NCBI RefSeq assembly: GCF_019175285.1
Contig: NC_056526.1
Coordinates: 118,353,421 to 118,417,420, forward strand
Source: Sceloporus undulatus
Taxonomy: Eukaryota > Chordata > Lepidosauria > Squamata > Phrynosomatidae
Length of the DNA: 64,000 bases
Direction: 5' to 3'
A program made the translations under genes and the position numbers. Below are positions 10,900 through 27,298 of this stretch, piece after piece. Each line of letters opens with the position of its first letter. Position 1 is the first letter of the stretch. Under the pieces are notes generated by a model that had not been told where the DNA came from, made no database searches, and saw only the letters and a list, made by a program, of their open reading frames with translations.

Positions 10900-11860
10900 T
10901 AGGCTAAGAGGATAGAGCTGTGGTTCTCAAACTATCTGATGTGATCTTTTTAAATGATGTGTAAGGAAATGGTACCCTGTCTGTGGCATGTTATTATTAT
11001 TGTGGCTCCCAACATAGTTCAACTGTGTGTTGGAATGTAAGGCTGTGAACTAGGAAATCTTGCCTCTGCCTTGAAAATGCAGGAATTACGCTTTTTGAGC
11101 CTCACCCCTTCTCCACCTTTACTTTGGAGGCAACCATACGAACCTATCTTGCAGGATTATTGTGAGGATTTCTGTGACAGTGTACATCTTTTGAACTGCT
11201 AATATATTACAAAGATATACGGTGGCTTTGGATAATGAACCTGCATGTCAAAGGTGTCTTTGTGGTAGAAAGATTTTGCAGTAGTATCAGCTACTAAAAA
11301 ATTATTCTGAAGACGTAATATTTCTAAGTGATCTCCTTTCGGGAGCAGATAAAACGCTCCTGTGCTATCAGGCTTTTTCAAACTGAAAAAAGTTGGACTA
11401 TAAATGCTGTGTATTTTAGATTGTGAGGTTTGTATACTGTCTTTAATACACTTTAAATTTTAATGCATAATTGTTTTAACTTTTTAAACTGTTTGTTTTT
11501 TAAATGTTATATTTATACATTTTAATGCTTTTGTATCATGAAACAAATGGAAACAGCATTTTAAAAAAATTGTTCAGAGTTTGTTTTATTGCATAAAGGA
11601 CAGCAAATATAGCACTGAACTCTAAGAAAGGCTATTTAAACAGGTTCCAATGGCCTATTCATGAATAAACCCATCACCCCTAAGCACATTTAACAGGAAG
11701 CAATAAAACGTACTGAACCTACAAGGAGAATTTTTTTCACCGACACTGAAAGGAACCTTTGCTCAACTAGAGTGAAGTTCTGAGTAAATATTATAGAAAA
11801 ACTATGACCATAAGGAAGGCTACTGCAGAATAATATGGTACTACATTAAATGCTATGCAG
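10900..11860. other. Non-coding, AT-rich
   Basis: A possible hAT-like terminus (CTGTGGTTCTCAAACTATCTG, about 10918-10938) lies at the left. Otherwise I see nothing. Confidence 0.3.
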
Positions 11861-12330
11861 AATCACAGATGTTAGCTTGATGCAGAAAAGCAATGTTTCT
11901 TAATCCATCTAAAGGGCTCTAATGTGCAAGCAACCGTGATAATCTTTTATTAAGCCATTGTTATAATGTTACTAAGCAGTAGATGGCACTATTAAGCCAC
12001 TTTTGCATTCTAGCTTACTTCTGAAATGCTTTGACATTTAAAGGGCAGATTTATTTTTCTGTTTGCTAAAGCAAGAAAAAAATGACAAAGTTAGAGACTA
12101 TGTTTAAACAGAGTTAATACTGAACTTTGAGTGTAAGTGTTTTATAATCGTGACTGAACCCCTTTGAAAATGAATAATGCCGCTTTGCTTTATTTTCCTT
12201 GAAGAAATCAAATATGAAGAAACCAAATTGTACTCATATGCTAACCTTTGGATTTTATTTATTAAAGCATTAAATAACAACAGGAAGCTGAATTACAATA
12301 GCATACTGTCTGTGTAAAGAGTTTTATTTC
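11860..12330. promoter_or_regulatory. Repeat-free block, candidate conserved non-coding element
   Basis: A 470-bp block without repeat signatures, with dense TF-like words and a CTCF-like motif at 11976-11989. Its status as a conserved element is inferred from composition only. Confidence 0.3.
11976..11989 (+). promoter_or_regulatory. CTCF-like binding motif
   Basis: GCAGTAGATGGCAC matches the CTCF core CCASYAGRKGGCRS at 13 of 14 positions; only the first base differs. It lies about 10.4 kb upstream of SHISA3. Confidence 0.5.
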
Positions 12331-12802
12331 AGTATTAATTGAATACTAATACTAATTACTAATCACGGATTAAAAATTCAGTATTCATGTTCTCCACTTG
12401 ATCTTTCCTCAAACAAGAATCCTTCAGTTTGATCCATGGTGGGCTTTGCTATTTCTGGTAAGGCTGTCCTTGAAGACTGTTTGGAAATTTTAGCTTGTTT
12501 AAGATGCAACAGCCTAGTTACTGTTATGGGCTGGCCATGGGAAGGAACTCCTATATTCCTCCCCATTTTGAAAATACTGTCACCGTTAAAAGTACGTTGA
12601 CACAATTCTGGATGTGACATTTAAATTTTCAACAATTTGGTCTAATATGTTTTCAGAGAAGGATGTCTCTATCATTACCTTCTTTTGATTTAAATAATAC
12701 TACTATGATAGACAGGGGCTAAGAAAAGCAGCGCTAAACCTGGGAGCCCTGTGCATCAAGATAGATTTCCTTTACCATTCAGAATTTGTGATCAGAGGAA
12801 CA

Positions 12803-12955
12803 AACTACAGTATTTTTTCATAATTTTGTGCAGAAAACAAAGTTTGTGTACATTGAATGTTTAGAAAGCAAAGGTGTCATTATCTCACCCATTCATGTGG
12901 ACAATTTTGGATTTTGGAGTATTTCAGATTTCAGAATTCCAGATAAGGCAGACTT
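12803..12955 (+). mobile_element. Tigger-like DNA transposon, opposite terminus
   Basis: ATAATTTTGTGCAGAAAACA and GTTTGTGTACATTGAA, then TTTTGGATTTTGGAGTATTT and CAGATAAGG, form the other end of the element type found at 291-413. Confidence 0.7.
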
Positions 12956-12964
12956 ATCTTATAT

Positions 12965-13050
12965 TTTCATTTAACTTTGTGAGCTGTCTTGAGTCCTACG
13001 TGAGAAGAAAGACAGGATAGTAAGCAAGTACATTAATAAATAAATGAATA
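12965..13050 (+). mobile_element. LINE 3' tail fragment
   Basis: GTGAGCTGTCTTGAGTCC..AGAAGAAAGACAGGATA then an AATAAATAAATG tail is the 'gccttgagtccc..gggatataaataa' type LINE/SINE end common in squamates. A relative is at 38566-38650. Confidence 0.5.
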
Positions 13051-16000
13051 TTGTGCAAATAGATCACTGGACTTGAACAGGCCTTTGGTCTGATCCAACA
13101 TTACTTATTTTATGTTTTAGAGACACAATGAAAGTAATCATTTAAAACACAATGTTCAATATTTTGATCTCTGGAGTATTTCCAGATCCAGTGAATTCCA
13201 TTGCCCCCAATGAAATCACATTTTACCTGGAAGAAGCCAACCTACCGATGGCCAGAATACACTGCTTCTGATTTACTGCATCGTGGTTCACCATTTTTTG
13301 AAAAATGGCATGCACCTTTTTTAGCCCAGTTACTTGTGCTAAGACAAAAATGTACCCTATTAGAAAAGTGAATAAATTTGTTGTGACTTTTTTTGTCCCA
13401 TACTATTTTGATTAAAATGAAATAAAAAAATGTAAATGACAAATTTGATATCCTGATTACAGATGTGCTGGTAATATTGCTGTAGAACATCAGCATTTTA
13501 GGTCTAGTTCTATAAAGATTTTGGGGAAAAAAGTGATTTGGACAGAACGAAATCCTTATTCTGCTGCATGAAGTTTAAAACCAGAAGCAGACGTTTCTGA
13601 TCTTTGCAGGAATGAACCAAAGGAAAGGGAAGAAGAGGTGGGTAGTTCTAATGTTTATACATGTAAAGGAAACAAGACAAAAACCACCCATGGTTTCCCA
13701 TTAAGTTTGAATTGGCTCATATTATTAAACACAAGCATATATCAAATCTTTCTTCAAGGAATGTCATACAGGGAAATGAAATCAAAGGAATGATCATATC
13801 ACTAGGTGAGCTTGCTCCTTTCTGAGCAGACAGTATTGTCCCTGAGAATGCTTTGGGGAAAAGATATTTATCCTATTAATCAGAGGAATTATGTGACTCC
13901 CAGAGTTTCTAGAACGATTTATCATTGAGAAAGGTGATTTGGATTTAAAGGTTGTTGCTTCTGCGTAGGTCAACCCAGAGATGAGCTGGCTGATTAAAAA
14001 TTTTGCAACGGATTCACTTCTTTTGCTGAGAGTGCCGAAGCTTTCCCAGCTGTTTTTGGCAGTCAAATGAGCCTGTGCCCTGAACTATGAGCCTAATGCC
14101 TATTCTTGCCCCATTCATGAGGGCAGTCATTAGAATCATTGTGGCTGCTTTGTGGCTTAAAGGCTTTAAGCCTAGCAAGGGGGAATTGATGCTGGCATTC
14201 TGGTTGCTAGCTGGATGTTTAACTCTGGACCCACGAAATACCTCTCCATTTAGGAGACAATTATAAAATATCGCTCTCAGCTCAGGCAGAAAGAAGGCTG
14301 ATTATCTTAAAATGGTGGTCAGTGTAACTCCCTCTCTTTCTCCAGGGAGCTCTGGGTACCTTCTCATAATGGACACGAGTTCCTATGGGGAAACTTTCTG
14401 GCTTAAATTGCACTTTTTGAAAAACTCACAACAGACTTGTTGACAATGGCTGATAATCTAAAGACCAATTCAGATTGATTCAAGCCATTTTAGAACTCCA
14501 ATAATGAACCAGACTGCAGAGGGCTGCACAGATTTAATACAGAGCTAAACAATTTAAACACTGGAATGATTGTATTAATCCATTGTCCCCCCCCCCCCCC
14601 AAATGCTTCAAATGCACACCCAGATCCTAAGTAAGAAATAAATCTCACGAATTCCAGTGGAAATTGATTCTAAAAGACAGGATGCTTACACTGTAATCTT
14701 TAGTAAGTGTTGCTTTGTCCCTATAACAGATGAAGCATGATCCTGTGTGCATTTACACAGATGTAAATCTCTTCATTCTCAGTGGGCAATACCTGATCAG
14801 TAATGTGCAAAAACTGCAAAATGCTACTTTGATTTGTGCTCTGAAAGCCACAGACTGAATAATACAGCATTTATGTAGTTCTACAGAGCATACAGAATGT
14901 TTCACACAATATATGAATATAACCCATCCCACAATTTAGAAGGTTTTTTTTAACCAAAATAATAATTAGCTATAGTTCCATGGCCAAAGTTTTAAAGGTA
15001 GTTTCTATTATAGCTGCAGTTTGTAAAAAGTTTTTATTTTCCTATTTTTCAAAAGTAAATAGAATTGTTAATTTTTTGTAACTTAAAACATTTATACACA
15101 TACATACACACCTGAATGCTAGAAGACACTGGTCTGTGGTCCAAAGATACTCTCTTTACTATCACCTGAACACCCATGTCAGAACCAAAACAGTGTAAGA
15201 ACGGACAGCATGAACCAGCACCTGAACTCTGTCATATCTTCCCATTACCAGTTATTGACGCTACACTGCTGTGGCTATAATAATAACTTTAAAAGTTAGT
15301 TACATTACAAAAAAAGTAAAAATACCCCCTATTAAGTTACAATAGTGACATGATGTAGTTATATGTGGTCAATGAAAAAATAAATATAACTAAATAGTTA
15401 TTTGTAAGTAGTGACTTTAAAGCTCTAATTTTTGTTTCAGCCATAAATGTTGCTATGTACATAAATGGTTATCTCAGTAATGCTTACAATTTTTATTTCC
15501 ACTTTTAAGAAGAGTTAAAGAAGAAAAAAGAGAAAGAGTTCCACATAACTGAAAAACATGCGTATACTAATTTTAAAGACAATTTGGCCCACTTAAATAT
15601 TTGCCATTGCCCTTCCTGATCTATGATTCTTGATACTCCCTTAGTTAGATTAGTTGGTCTCTACGAATTATTTCTTATAGCACTAGCTAAAATACTAATT
15701 TAAATTATCATACCACAGTTATCACAACATTTCCCCTGAAATCAAATTTCAAGACAAATCTAGATAGTTCTTTACTGACTTTGAAAAAAAAAACCTTCTC
15801 AAGAATTTAAAGTGAAGCAAGAAGAGATCCAAGAAAATTTCTCACGCGAGTTCTATACATCCACCTCAGCTCATGCTAAAAGGGTCAGGAATGAATTAGG
15901 CTTTAATTATCATAAGACTGCCTTTTTGTCCAAGCTGTTTGAGAGTCAGAAATCCATGGTGTGCTTATCTTTGTATAGAAAAACTATGACAATAAGAATT

Positions 16001-16620
16001 ATAGAAGCTTGCAATCAGCAGCAGAGATATTTGAGGCGAAAAGTGAATGGTTCCTTATTTCTATATTGGGGGGGGGGAGGCGTTTTTATGGGGGGGGGGA
16101 CCTTGCTTGGGAAAAAAGGCTAAGGTTTTTGACAAATGCGCCTGCTAGTCTAGAGAGTTTTACTGCTGGTACACAGCACACTTTGTTCTTTTTGTTTCCC
16201 TCAACCTGCTGGTGGCTCAAATTAGCGACACAGACATTTGAAATGTTTGACAAGTGGTCAGGGTGAGATATCCATATTCATACTCCCACCATGAAGTGAT
16301 GGGAGGAAATTTAAGATGCAGAAAAAATAAACACTGTTCCTCCCCTCCAGTCATGGCATTTTAAACATGACACTTAAGCACAGAAGCCTTACTGCCTTTC
16401 TGTTCAGTTTACTGCTGCTAGACTCAGTCTTTGCACATTTTCCACACACAGACATGCTTCTGAGTTTTGGAGCTGGAGACCTTTCATAAGTGCTAGTCTC
16501 CCATATTTTCAGGCTGAATCTCTGCAACTGCACTTGTTTCCCCACAACAATCTGCATGTAGTCTGCCATGGGCAATAGCAAATCTTGAGATAGGCTTTAA
16601 TGGCTGGCAAAGATGAGAAC
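13051..16620. other. Non-coding; possible conserved block at 14090-14585
   Basis: No gene or clear transposon. 14090-14585 is repeat-free with words such as TTGACAATGG (SOX-like) and ends at a run of 14 C. 14.6-15.8 kb is AT-rich. Long G runs (10 and 9) lie near 16068-16100. Confidence 0.3.
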
Positions 16621-16633
16621 AAAGTGCAGCAGG

Positions 16634-16635
16634 TA

Positions 16636-16677
<42 letters not shown>

Positions 16678-16702
16678 TATTATTATTATTATTATTATTA
16701 TT
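16634..16702. repeat. Palindromic microsatellite (TAA)n then (TTA)n
   Basis: About 14 TAA units switch directly to about 9 TTA units. The halves are self-complementary, as at 9911-9980. Confidence 0.95.
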
Positions 16703-17107
16703 GCAGGGCTCAAAGATCCACACTGGAACATATTTAGCAGCAATGATATTCAAGACTCTGCACCCCACCGTTGGTCTATTCCCCCATGGCAAGGAATGGG
16801 AGTAGATGGGAAGTAGACAAAGCCTCCAGAATTAACAGACCTGTCTGTTTTGTTGAGAGGCTGGACCCAGACTCAAAGAAGAAACTGGACCCATACCTCA
16901 AGACTTCTTGATCCAAACACAGCCATCTCTGAGTAAACCATTCGAATCGATGGGGGACATTAAATTCCAGGACTAACCTAATTCCCATCAATATCAGCAA
17001 GTCTACTGCTGGCATGCCTAAGTCTTGCTGCAACCCATTCTGTTTTATAATGTTGTAAACCGCTTTGAAGACTTGACTCAACAAGCAGGATACTTCTTTA
17101 AATAAAT
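16703..17107 (+). mobile_element. Probable LINE 3' fragment
   Basis: It ends TAATGTTGTAAACCGCTTTG followed by an AAATAAATAAT tail, a pattern shared with 49840-49905. The preceding 350 bp include ATTCCCATCAATATCAGCAAG and give a 122-codon chance frame on the - strand. The LINE group is not certain. Confidence 0.4.
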
Positions 17108-18885
17108 AATTCAGCCACACTGACCTCTCTCCAAAGTGGTGCATTGTAAGAGGACTTATTGTGATTATATTTCTAGAGTACAGTAAGAGACAGAAGTAAC
17201 ATCTGAGGAATAGTGAAAGAGTCCCTGTGTTTCAGACCACCTGTGAGGGCTGGAGAAATTTTGGCAAACTTGATGAATTTTCCATATCCTTTTTGCTGTT
17301 CGCCACCCAGTTCTTTGGCACAAGGTGGACTATAAATCTCATTGCATAAAATAATAACCAACATATTGTGAAATCAACTTCCATTAAAATGGGCTGGTGG
17401 AGCTGCTGGCAACACTAGAGAAGATGTCTTGTTTTAAAAATGGATAGAAAGGGGGGAAATGGGCCAATTCAAACGTGTCATACTTTGCTTTGTTAATATT
17501 GCAATACTTTTCTCAATGCTTTAACACGATCACTAGGGCTGAACCTTGGAAGGAGACAAATAGCCCTTAAGTCATTATTACAAAAGGCTTATCTTTGGGG
17601 AAGAAGAAATACTGTGACAAGCACGCATAGCAATGTAAGCACCAGAGCATTGCAAATAGGAAGTGACTGGGAGCCTGCCCAGTTAACAACCTCGTTCTTT
17701 TGTTATGACAGCTGTATGTGACAATTACTCTGGACAGCCAAACAGGAGGGACCCCCCACAAAAACCCCAAGGCCCCAACCCTGAAATCAACCTGGGAAAC
17801 ATAGAGTAGGTCTAATTCTTGGCTTCTGAGTAACTTTCAGAATAGATCGGGAAGTATGCATTTCACCATAATGTAGAAAAGAGAGCGTCCCTCCCACTAT
17901 TTGTCAAAAAAAAATACACTAAATATATTAGGTCAAACTCTAAGAAAATCTCTTTTGCAGGGCAGCTGGGGGAGCGGGAGAAATGGGCTCATGTAATCTA
18001 GTTACTAGATGATACGTGGATAAGAAGAGAATTTAGTCAACCTGATTTACACTCCCCAGAGTTATTTTTGTTGTAGTTTGCTTGTTATCTAAACTAGTAT
18101 GTGTGGTGCTAATATCAGAATGACCTTCTAATCTATTAATGTTATCAAAATACAAGAACAGCCACAGTAACTGGTTAGGGGACACTCCCTTTTATCTCTT
18201 GTAAACTTGATATTGGCTATATCAGGACATCAACAAAATACGACAATAAAACAGAAAACACACAGAATGTTCTCTCCTAGACTTGTAAAGAATACTAGGT
18301 TACGCCTTTCTGTGTATCCATCCTTCCTCACACAACCCTGTTTCTGTTTTCTCCACTGTGACTTCTTTTCATCACTAACCCCGTTTTCTTTGCCAGATTT
18401 GCAAAGAACAAGAACTACGTTATATACAACAGTTTACTGGGAAGAACATTTTTCACACCAGTCTTGACAGAGGAGTTGTATAATCATGAATATAAACCAG
18501 CAAAATCACTCAGTTTCAGTTTCCAACCACATCTTTCTATCCCCATCTCCACTAAAGGAAACAGAGAATGCCCAGGTAGTAGAAAGAGTATGATGCCCAC
18601 TGCTGTTACTGACAGGGACTGGAATCATTGGGTACCTTAGACAAAGTGTCCATAATGCTCTACCTGAGATTCTAGATGTAGGCATATTTTCCTTTCCTTT
18701 TCACTCTCCTTGACAGAGTCCTGAAGGAGACCAAGAAAGCATTTCAGAATTTTCACTTATAGAGGAAAACAAACTATCACATTAGCCGATTGTAAAGCAG
18801 CTCAGCTTCTGGGATAAAAACAATTGCTTTAAACTCTGAGTTCCATTAAATAATCAACAACCCTTACTCATCTTCAGTTGATGGA
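17108..18885. other. Non-coding, no recognised repeat
   Basis: AT-rich and apparently unique. I see no gene. Confidence 0.4.
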
Positions 18886-18887
18886 CA

Positions 18888-19113
18888 ACTCTTGTTGTTG
18901 TTGAGTGCCTTCAAGTCATTTCTGGTTTATGGCAACCCTAAGGGGCTTTTCCTGGTGAGATTTGTTCAGAGGGGGTTTGCCTCTGCCTTCATCTGAGGCT
19001 GAGAGCGGTGACATGCCCAAGGTCGCCCAATGGGTTTCTATGACTGAGTGGGTATTCAAACCATGTTCTCTGGAGCCACAATCCAATGCTCAGACCACTA
19101 TACCATGCTGGCT
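18888..19113 (-). mobile_element. tRNA-derived SINE, near complete
   Basis: Read on the - strand, the head GCCAGCATGGTATAGTGGTC carries an A box (TGGTATAGTGG) and a B box (GGTTTGAATAC), followed by a body with GACCTTGGGCATG and a tail GACTTGAAGGCACTCAACA ending in an AAC repeat. This is the best copy of the window's most frequent SINE. Its tail resembles the 3' end of the LINE at 30359-30790. Confidence 0.85.
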
Positions 19114-20080
19114 ATATACTGAAGTATTTATCTTGAACAATAATAAATGTTTCCCCAAAGTTACAAGAGGGTTTGTCATGCCCAAAGCTCTGTACAAATC
19201 CTTGGGATGGCTGAGATGTGCAAAACTGAGCTTGAGCAATGCCATTCTTAGCAGATCAATTTAACTTTTAAAGACAAAGGAAGTAGGTAGTCCTCAAGAG
19301 GGGGGGAGGAGATTGGCAAAACGTTAGCGCTGTGTGCACAGATTTCAAAAACTAGTTGAGGTCTTGAATAGGGCTCCAAACAAGAAAAAGTCTTAAGTCG
19401 CATTAAAACAGTGAGAAAATAGAGTGGTAAGATACGCCACTGAATAGGCAGTTTAGCACCACAATGCCCACTTGTTTGCACCATGGGGGGGCTTGGGTCT
19501 CCCCACCCCCAGCTGCTTCCTACATCCCACAATGCTATTTCCTTAGCACTGGGCAGCCATTCCCACAGTGTGAGGAATTAACAAACAGAGCCTCAAGGGC
19601 AGACGCCAGAGCTCCTGTGCCAGAATGACCGTGATAGCAATTCTTTGTGGAAATAAAACCAAATTTCCATTTCCCTTGATTGAATTCTGAGATCACAGTC
19701 CAATTCTATAAACAAAACCTGAATCTTAAGCAGCCTTTCTCCATCTTCTATACCTAAATGTGTCAGGCTATAACACCCATCATCCCAAGGCAGCATGTTC
19801 TACATTCAGGAGAAAACATACAATCCTGTATGTGATGTGAGACTCTACTGGGAAGCGGCATCCCTAGTGACAAAAAACTTTTCATGTCAGAAGCTGATTG
19901 GCACCTGCAAGGAACCAGGACAACAAAAATTAACAGAGACTTTTAGTCTGAACTAGTAGAACGCTTCTCCTGGATTCCTTCACACAAACGAAACAGTACA
20001 GTACTCAGTAGCAGTCACCTGCAGAATTAAAAATAAAGAATTCACAGGACATAAATAGTTCACCACTGATATAGTCACAG
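19114..20080. other. Non-coding, no recognised repeat
   Basis: I see no gene or named repeat here. Confidence 0.35.
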
Positions 20081-20113
20081 AATCATAGAGTTGGAAGAGA
20101 CCGCATGGGTGCC
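20081..20113 (-). mobile_element. CR1 3'-end snippet
   Basis: AGAATCATAGAGTTGGAAGA is the reverse complement of the CR1 terminus seen at 46780-46811. Confidence 0.6.
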
Positions 20114-20149
20114 AGCTTCATGATTTTGGGAGCTGGATAGAAAGTCACC

Positions 20150-20620
20150 TTCCATAGGCCTTTTACATTTGAAAAAAGGTTGTGCAAACCAAAACTCTTC
20201 AACTTCCTCCAGCCATTTCAGATGTTCTGTACAAAATGAAGGTGTCAGCTATTTGGTCAGTGGGTCTTTGGGCGCCTCAGCAAATGCCCTGCAAATGCTC
20301 TCCACAGACCGACACTCATCTACATGCCATTGTGACGGACATCCAAACCACAATCCTTTTTCTATAATGGCAAGTGCCAGGGACTTTTGTTATCCCACCG
20401 CTGCCACCAAATATGTAACGGATTCCCTCTTCTAAGATGGCAGGCGCTTGGGCTTTCCTTATCCCATTCTGCTGCCACCCAATTTATATAACGAACCCCC
20501 TTTCTTAGATGGCAGGTTTACCGTATTATAGACTATAGTAGCGTGGATATAATATATATGGCTGACAAGCCTTTAGATAAAACAAAATATGAACTTTATT
20601 GAACAAAGGGTTAAAACAGA
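20150..20620 (-). mobile_element. LTR retroelement fossil (probably Ty3/Gypsy), LTR end and leader only
   Basis: On the - strand an AATAAA (20595-20600 on +) lies in an LTR-like end, followed by a leader with a primer-binding-like TTGGTGGCAGCGGTGGGAT motif near 20385-20405. The leader segment is present twice in tandem at ~72-bp spacing (about 20345-20520). The element is broken and incomplete; only a small part remains and no coding region is recognised. It looks old. Confidence 0.5.
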
Positions 20621-20721
20621 TATGACTTGAACTAAATGATATTGAACAGTTGTTAGTTCAGGCACGTGTTACTTTGTTACAATTGTACTCTTTATTTCGT
20701 TACTGTTATTTTTTATTAATA

Positions 20722-20925
20722 AGTTCTCTCTAGGAATATCTAGGTCCTCCAGCACAACTCTATGGTCAACTTTAACCAAAAGTCACACTGAAGGACCAGT
20801 AGAGATTCCTAGAGAGAACACTCCACTAGGCATCTATCGCTCCTCCAGCGCAATTCTATGGAGAATGTCTGTCAGACGTTGACCACAGAGTTGCACTGGA
20901 GGACCTAGAGATTCCTAGAGGTGTC
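20722..20925. repeat. Long inverted repeat (foldback)
   Basis: The left arm (about 20722-20768) with TCTAGGTCCTCCAGCACAAC and the right arm (about 20876-20922) with GTTGCACTGGAGGACCTAGA pair along ~45 bp. A further partial copy of an arm lies at 20782-20819. It probably derives from a palindromic MITE. Confidence 0.75.
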
Positions 20926-20944
20926 CTCTCAGGACTCAGGTAAA

Positions 20945-21025
20945 AAATAGTGTTTTCATTGACTGCAGTTTTTCCACATTCATGGGAGACCTGTGCCCCA
21001 ACCCCAGCAAATATGGAGGGGCAAG
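20945..21025. mobile_element. Tigger-like MITE end
   Basis: It ends ATATGGAGGGGCAAG then TA, the inverted form of the CTTGCCCCTCC termini of the Tigger-like MITEs in the ATP8A1 introns. Confidence 0.5.
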
Positions 21026-22229
21026 TATATATAATTCTATTGATGCAGCCTAGGATCACATTGGCCTTTTTAGCTGCTGCATCACACTGTTACTTCTGTT
21101 CAACTAGGAGACTCCTAGATCCCTCTCACACACGTCTTGTCAAGCCAGGCGTCCCTTATCCTATATCTGTGTGTTTCATTTTTCTGCCCTAAGTGCAGTA
21201 CTTTACATTGGAATTCATTTTGTTAGAACATGAGTGTCTCAAACTAGATTATGAGGCCTGACCAAAGCAGAATAGAGTGGTACTATTCCTTGTCTTGATC
21301 TAGACACTAATGCAGTATAGAATCGCATTGGCCTTTTTAGCTGCCGCATCACACTGTTGACTCATGTTCAACTTGAGACCTATTAGGTTCCTCCTAAGTT
21401 CAGTGCCTTACACTGGAATTCATTTTGTTAGAACAAGGTTATTAATGCAGTGCGTTTTGGGCCCAGGTTGGGAAGGAGGCGAACAGGAGCGAGGAAGAAG
21501 AGGAGGCCTGAGGCAAAAACACACTCCAGCTTCCCAACATCCTTTTTGAATCATTGAGCCCAGAACTGTACACAGTGAGGCCTGACCAAAGCAGAATAGA
21601 ATGGCTAGTCTTCAAGCTAATCTATTGCAGATGGGTGCCATTTTGGTCCACTGCCTCCCCACAGACACAGGTGCCATTTTGGGCCTTCGGGCTCCCATTC
21701 CTCCCCTCTATCTAGATACTATATATGTCTATTGATGCAGCCTTGAATTGTATTGGCCTTTTTAGCTGCTGCATTACACTGTTGACTCATGTTCAACTTG
21801 TGGCCTACTAGGTTCCTCCACTGAAATCCATTTTGTTAAAACAAGAGTGCATTCCTGCAGTGTGTGCTTTGGGCCCAGATTGGGAAGGAGGTGAGGAAGA
21901 GGAGGCCTGAAGCAGAGGACATGCTCCAACTCGCCCACATCCTTTTAAATCTGTGGTGCCCAGAATTGGACACAGCGTTATTCCAGGCGAGGCCTGAGCA
22001 AAGCAGAATAGAGTGGCACTATTCCTTCCCTAGATCTGGACACTATATATGTCTATTGATGCAGCCTGGAATCGCATTGGCCTTTTTGGCTGCCGCGTCA
22101 CACTGCTGGGCTTGTGTTCAACTGGGTCCCTCCTAAGTGCAGTGCCTTACATTGGAACCCATTTTGTAAGAAGAAGAGTGTCTCAAGTCAAAGCAATACA
22201 GTGCGTTTTTGGGCCCAGGTTGGAAATGA

Positions 22230-26596
<4,367 letters not shown>

Positions 26597-27292
26597 AAGG
26601 AGTTTCTGAGACTACAGTTTCACAGAGAAGCACAATGAACATTTATTTTTTGTGGTTTTCATTGCTGGACTTTCTGTTTTTGGGATTGAAAACCATGTGA
26701 ATGGGTGAGTTGCCCTTTTCAAAGTGCACATTCTTGTAAGAAAATTTGTTAAATAGCAGCATCAATTTGGAAATACCTGTGTTCAGCTCAGCCGAATACA
26801 CATTCCAAAACATGCCAAATTAGAACAATATTGCTTTCAAAAGGGACCACTTGGTCACTGTGATGTTATTATGTTGGCTACTAAAATCTTACTTTCAGTG
26901 TATATTTAAAGGTGTACATCTAATGTGAGCAAAATCCTGCATATAGGAGTAGAATACTGCATTAAAGCTGTGATCTTCTACTCAACTGGGAGTAGGGATG
27001 AAATGAATTTTGTTAATCTTTATTTTAAAACAAATACTTCCCAAACTAATACACAGATCAGTATGCAATTATAGTCTGGGCTTTGGCCTTTTCAAATGCT
27101 GCGATACAGTTCTTAATGCAGAAATTAAGAAAACAACATACAAGTGGTATATGTTAGAGGGCCATGCTTGCAAAAAGTACCTGCTAGGGAAACTGTGTGT
27201 AAAAATGCAACACAAATGAGGATGAAAGTACATGCTAGCTGTCATGTGGATTTTAAAAGAAAATATTCACAAACTGTGCAAAACAGGATGGA

Positions 27293-27298
27293 AATAAA
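27293..27298 (+). other. SHISA3: Poly(A) signal AATAAA, proximal SHISA3 candidate
   Basis: A canonical hexamer about 700 bp past the SHISA3 stop. Confidence 0.4.

Noticed and set aside
16776-17144. 122-codon open frame on the - strand
   Set aside because: It lies in a LINE-tail-like repeat next to a microsatellite and has no family resemblance.
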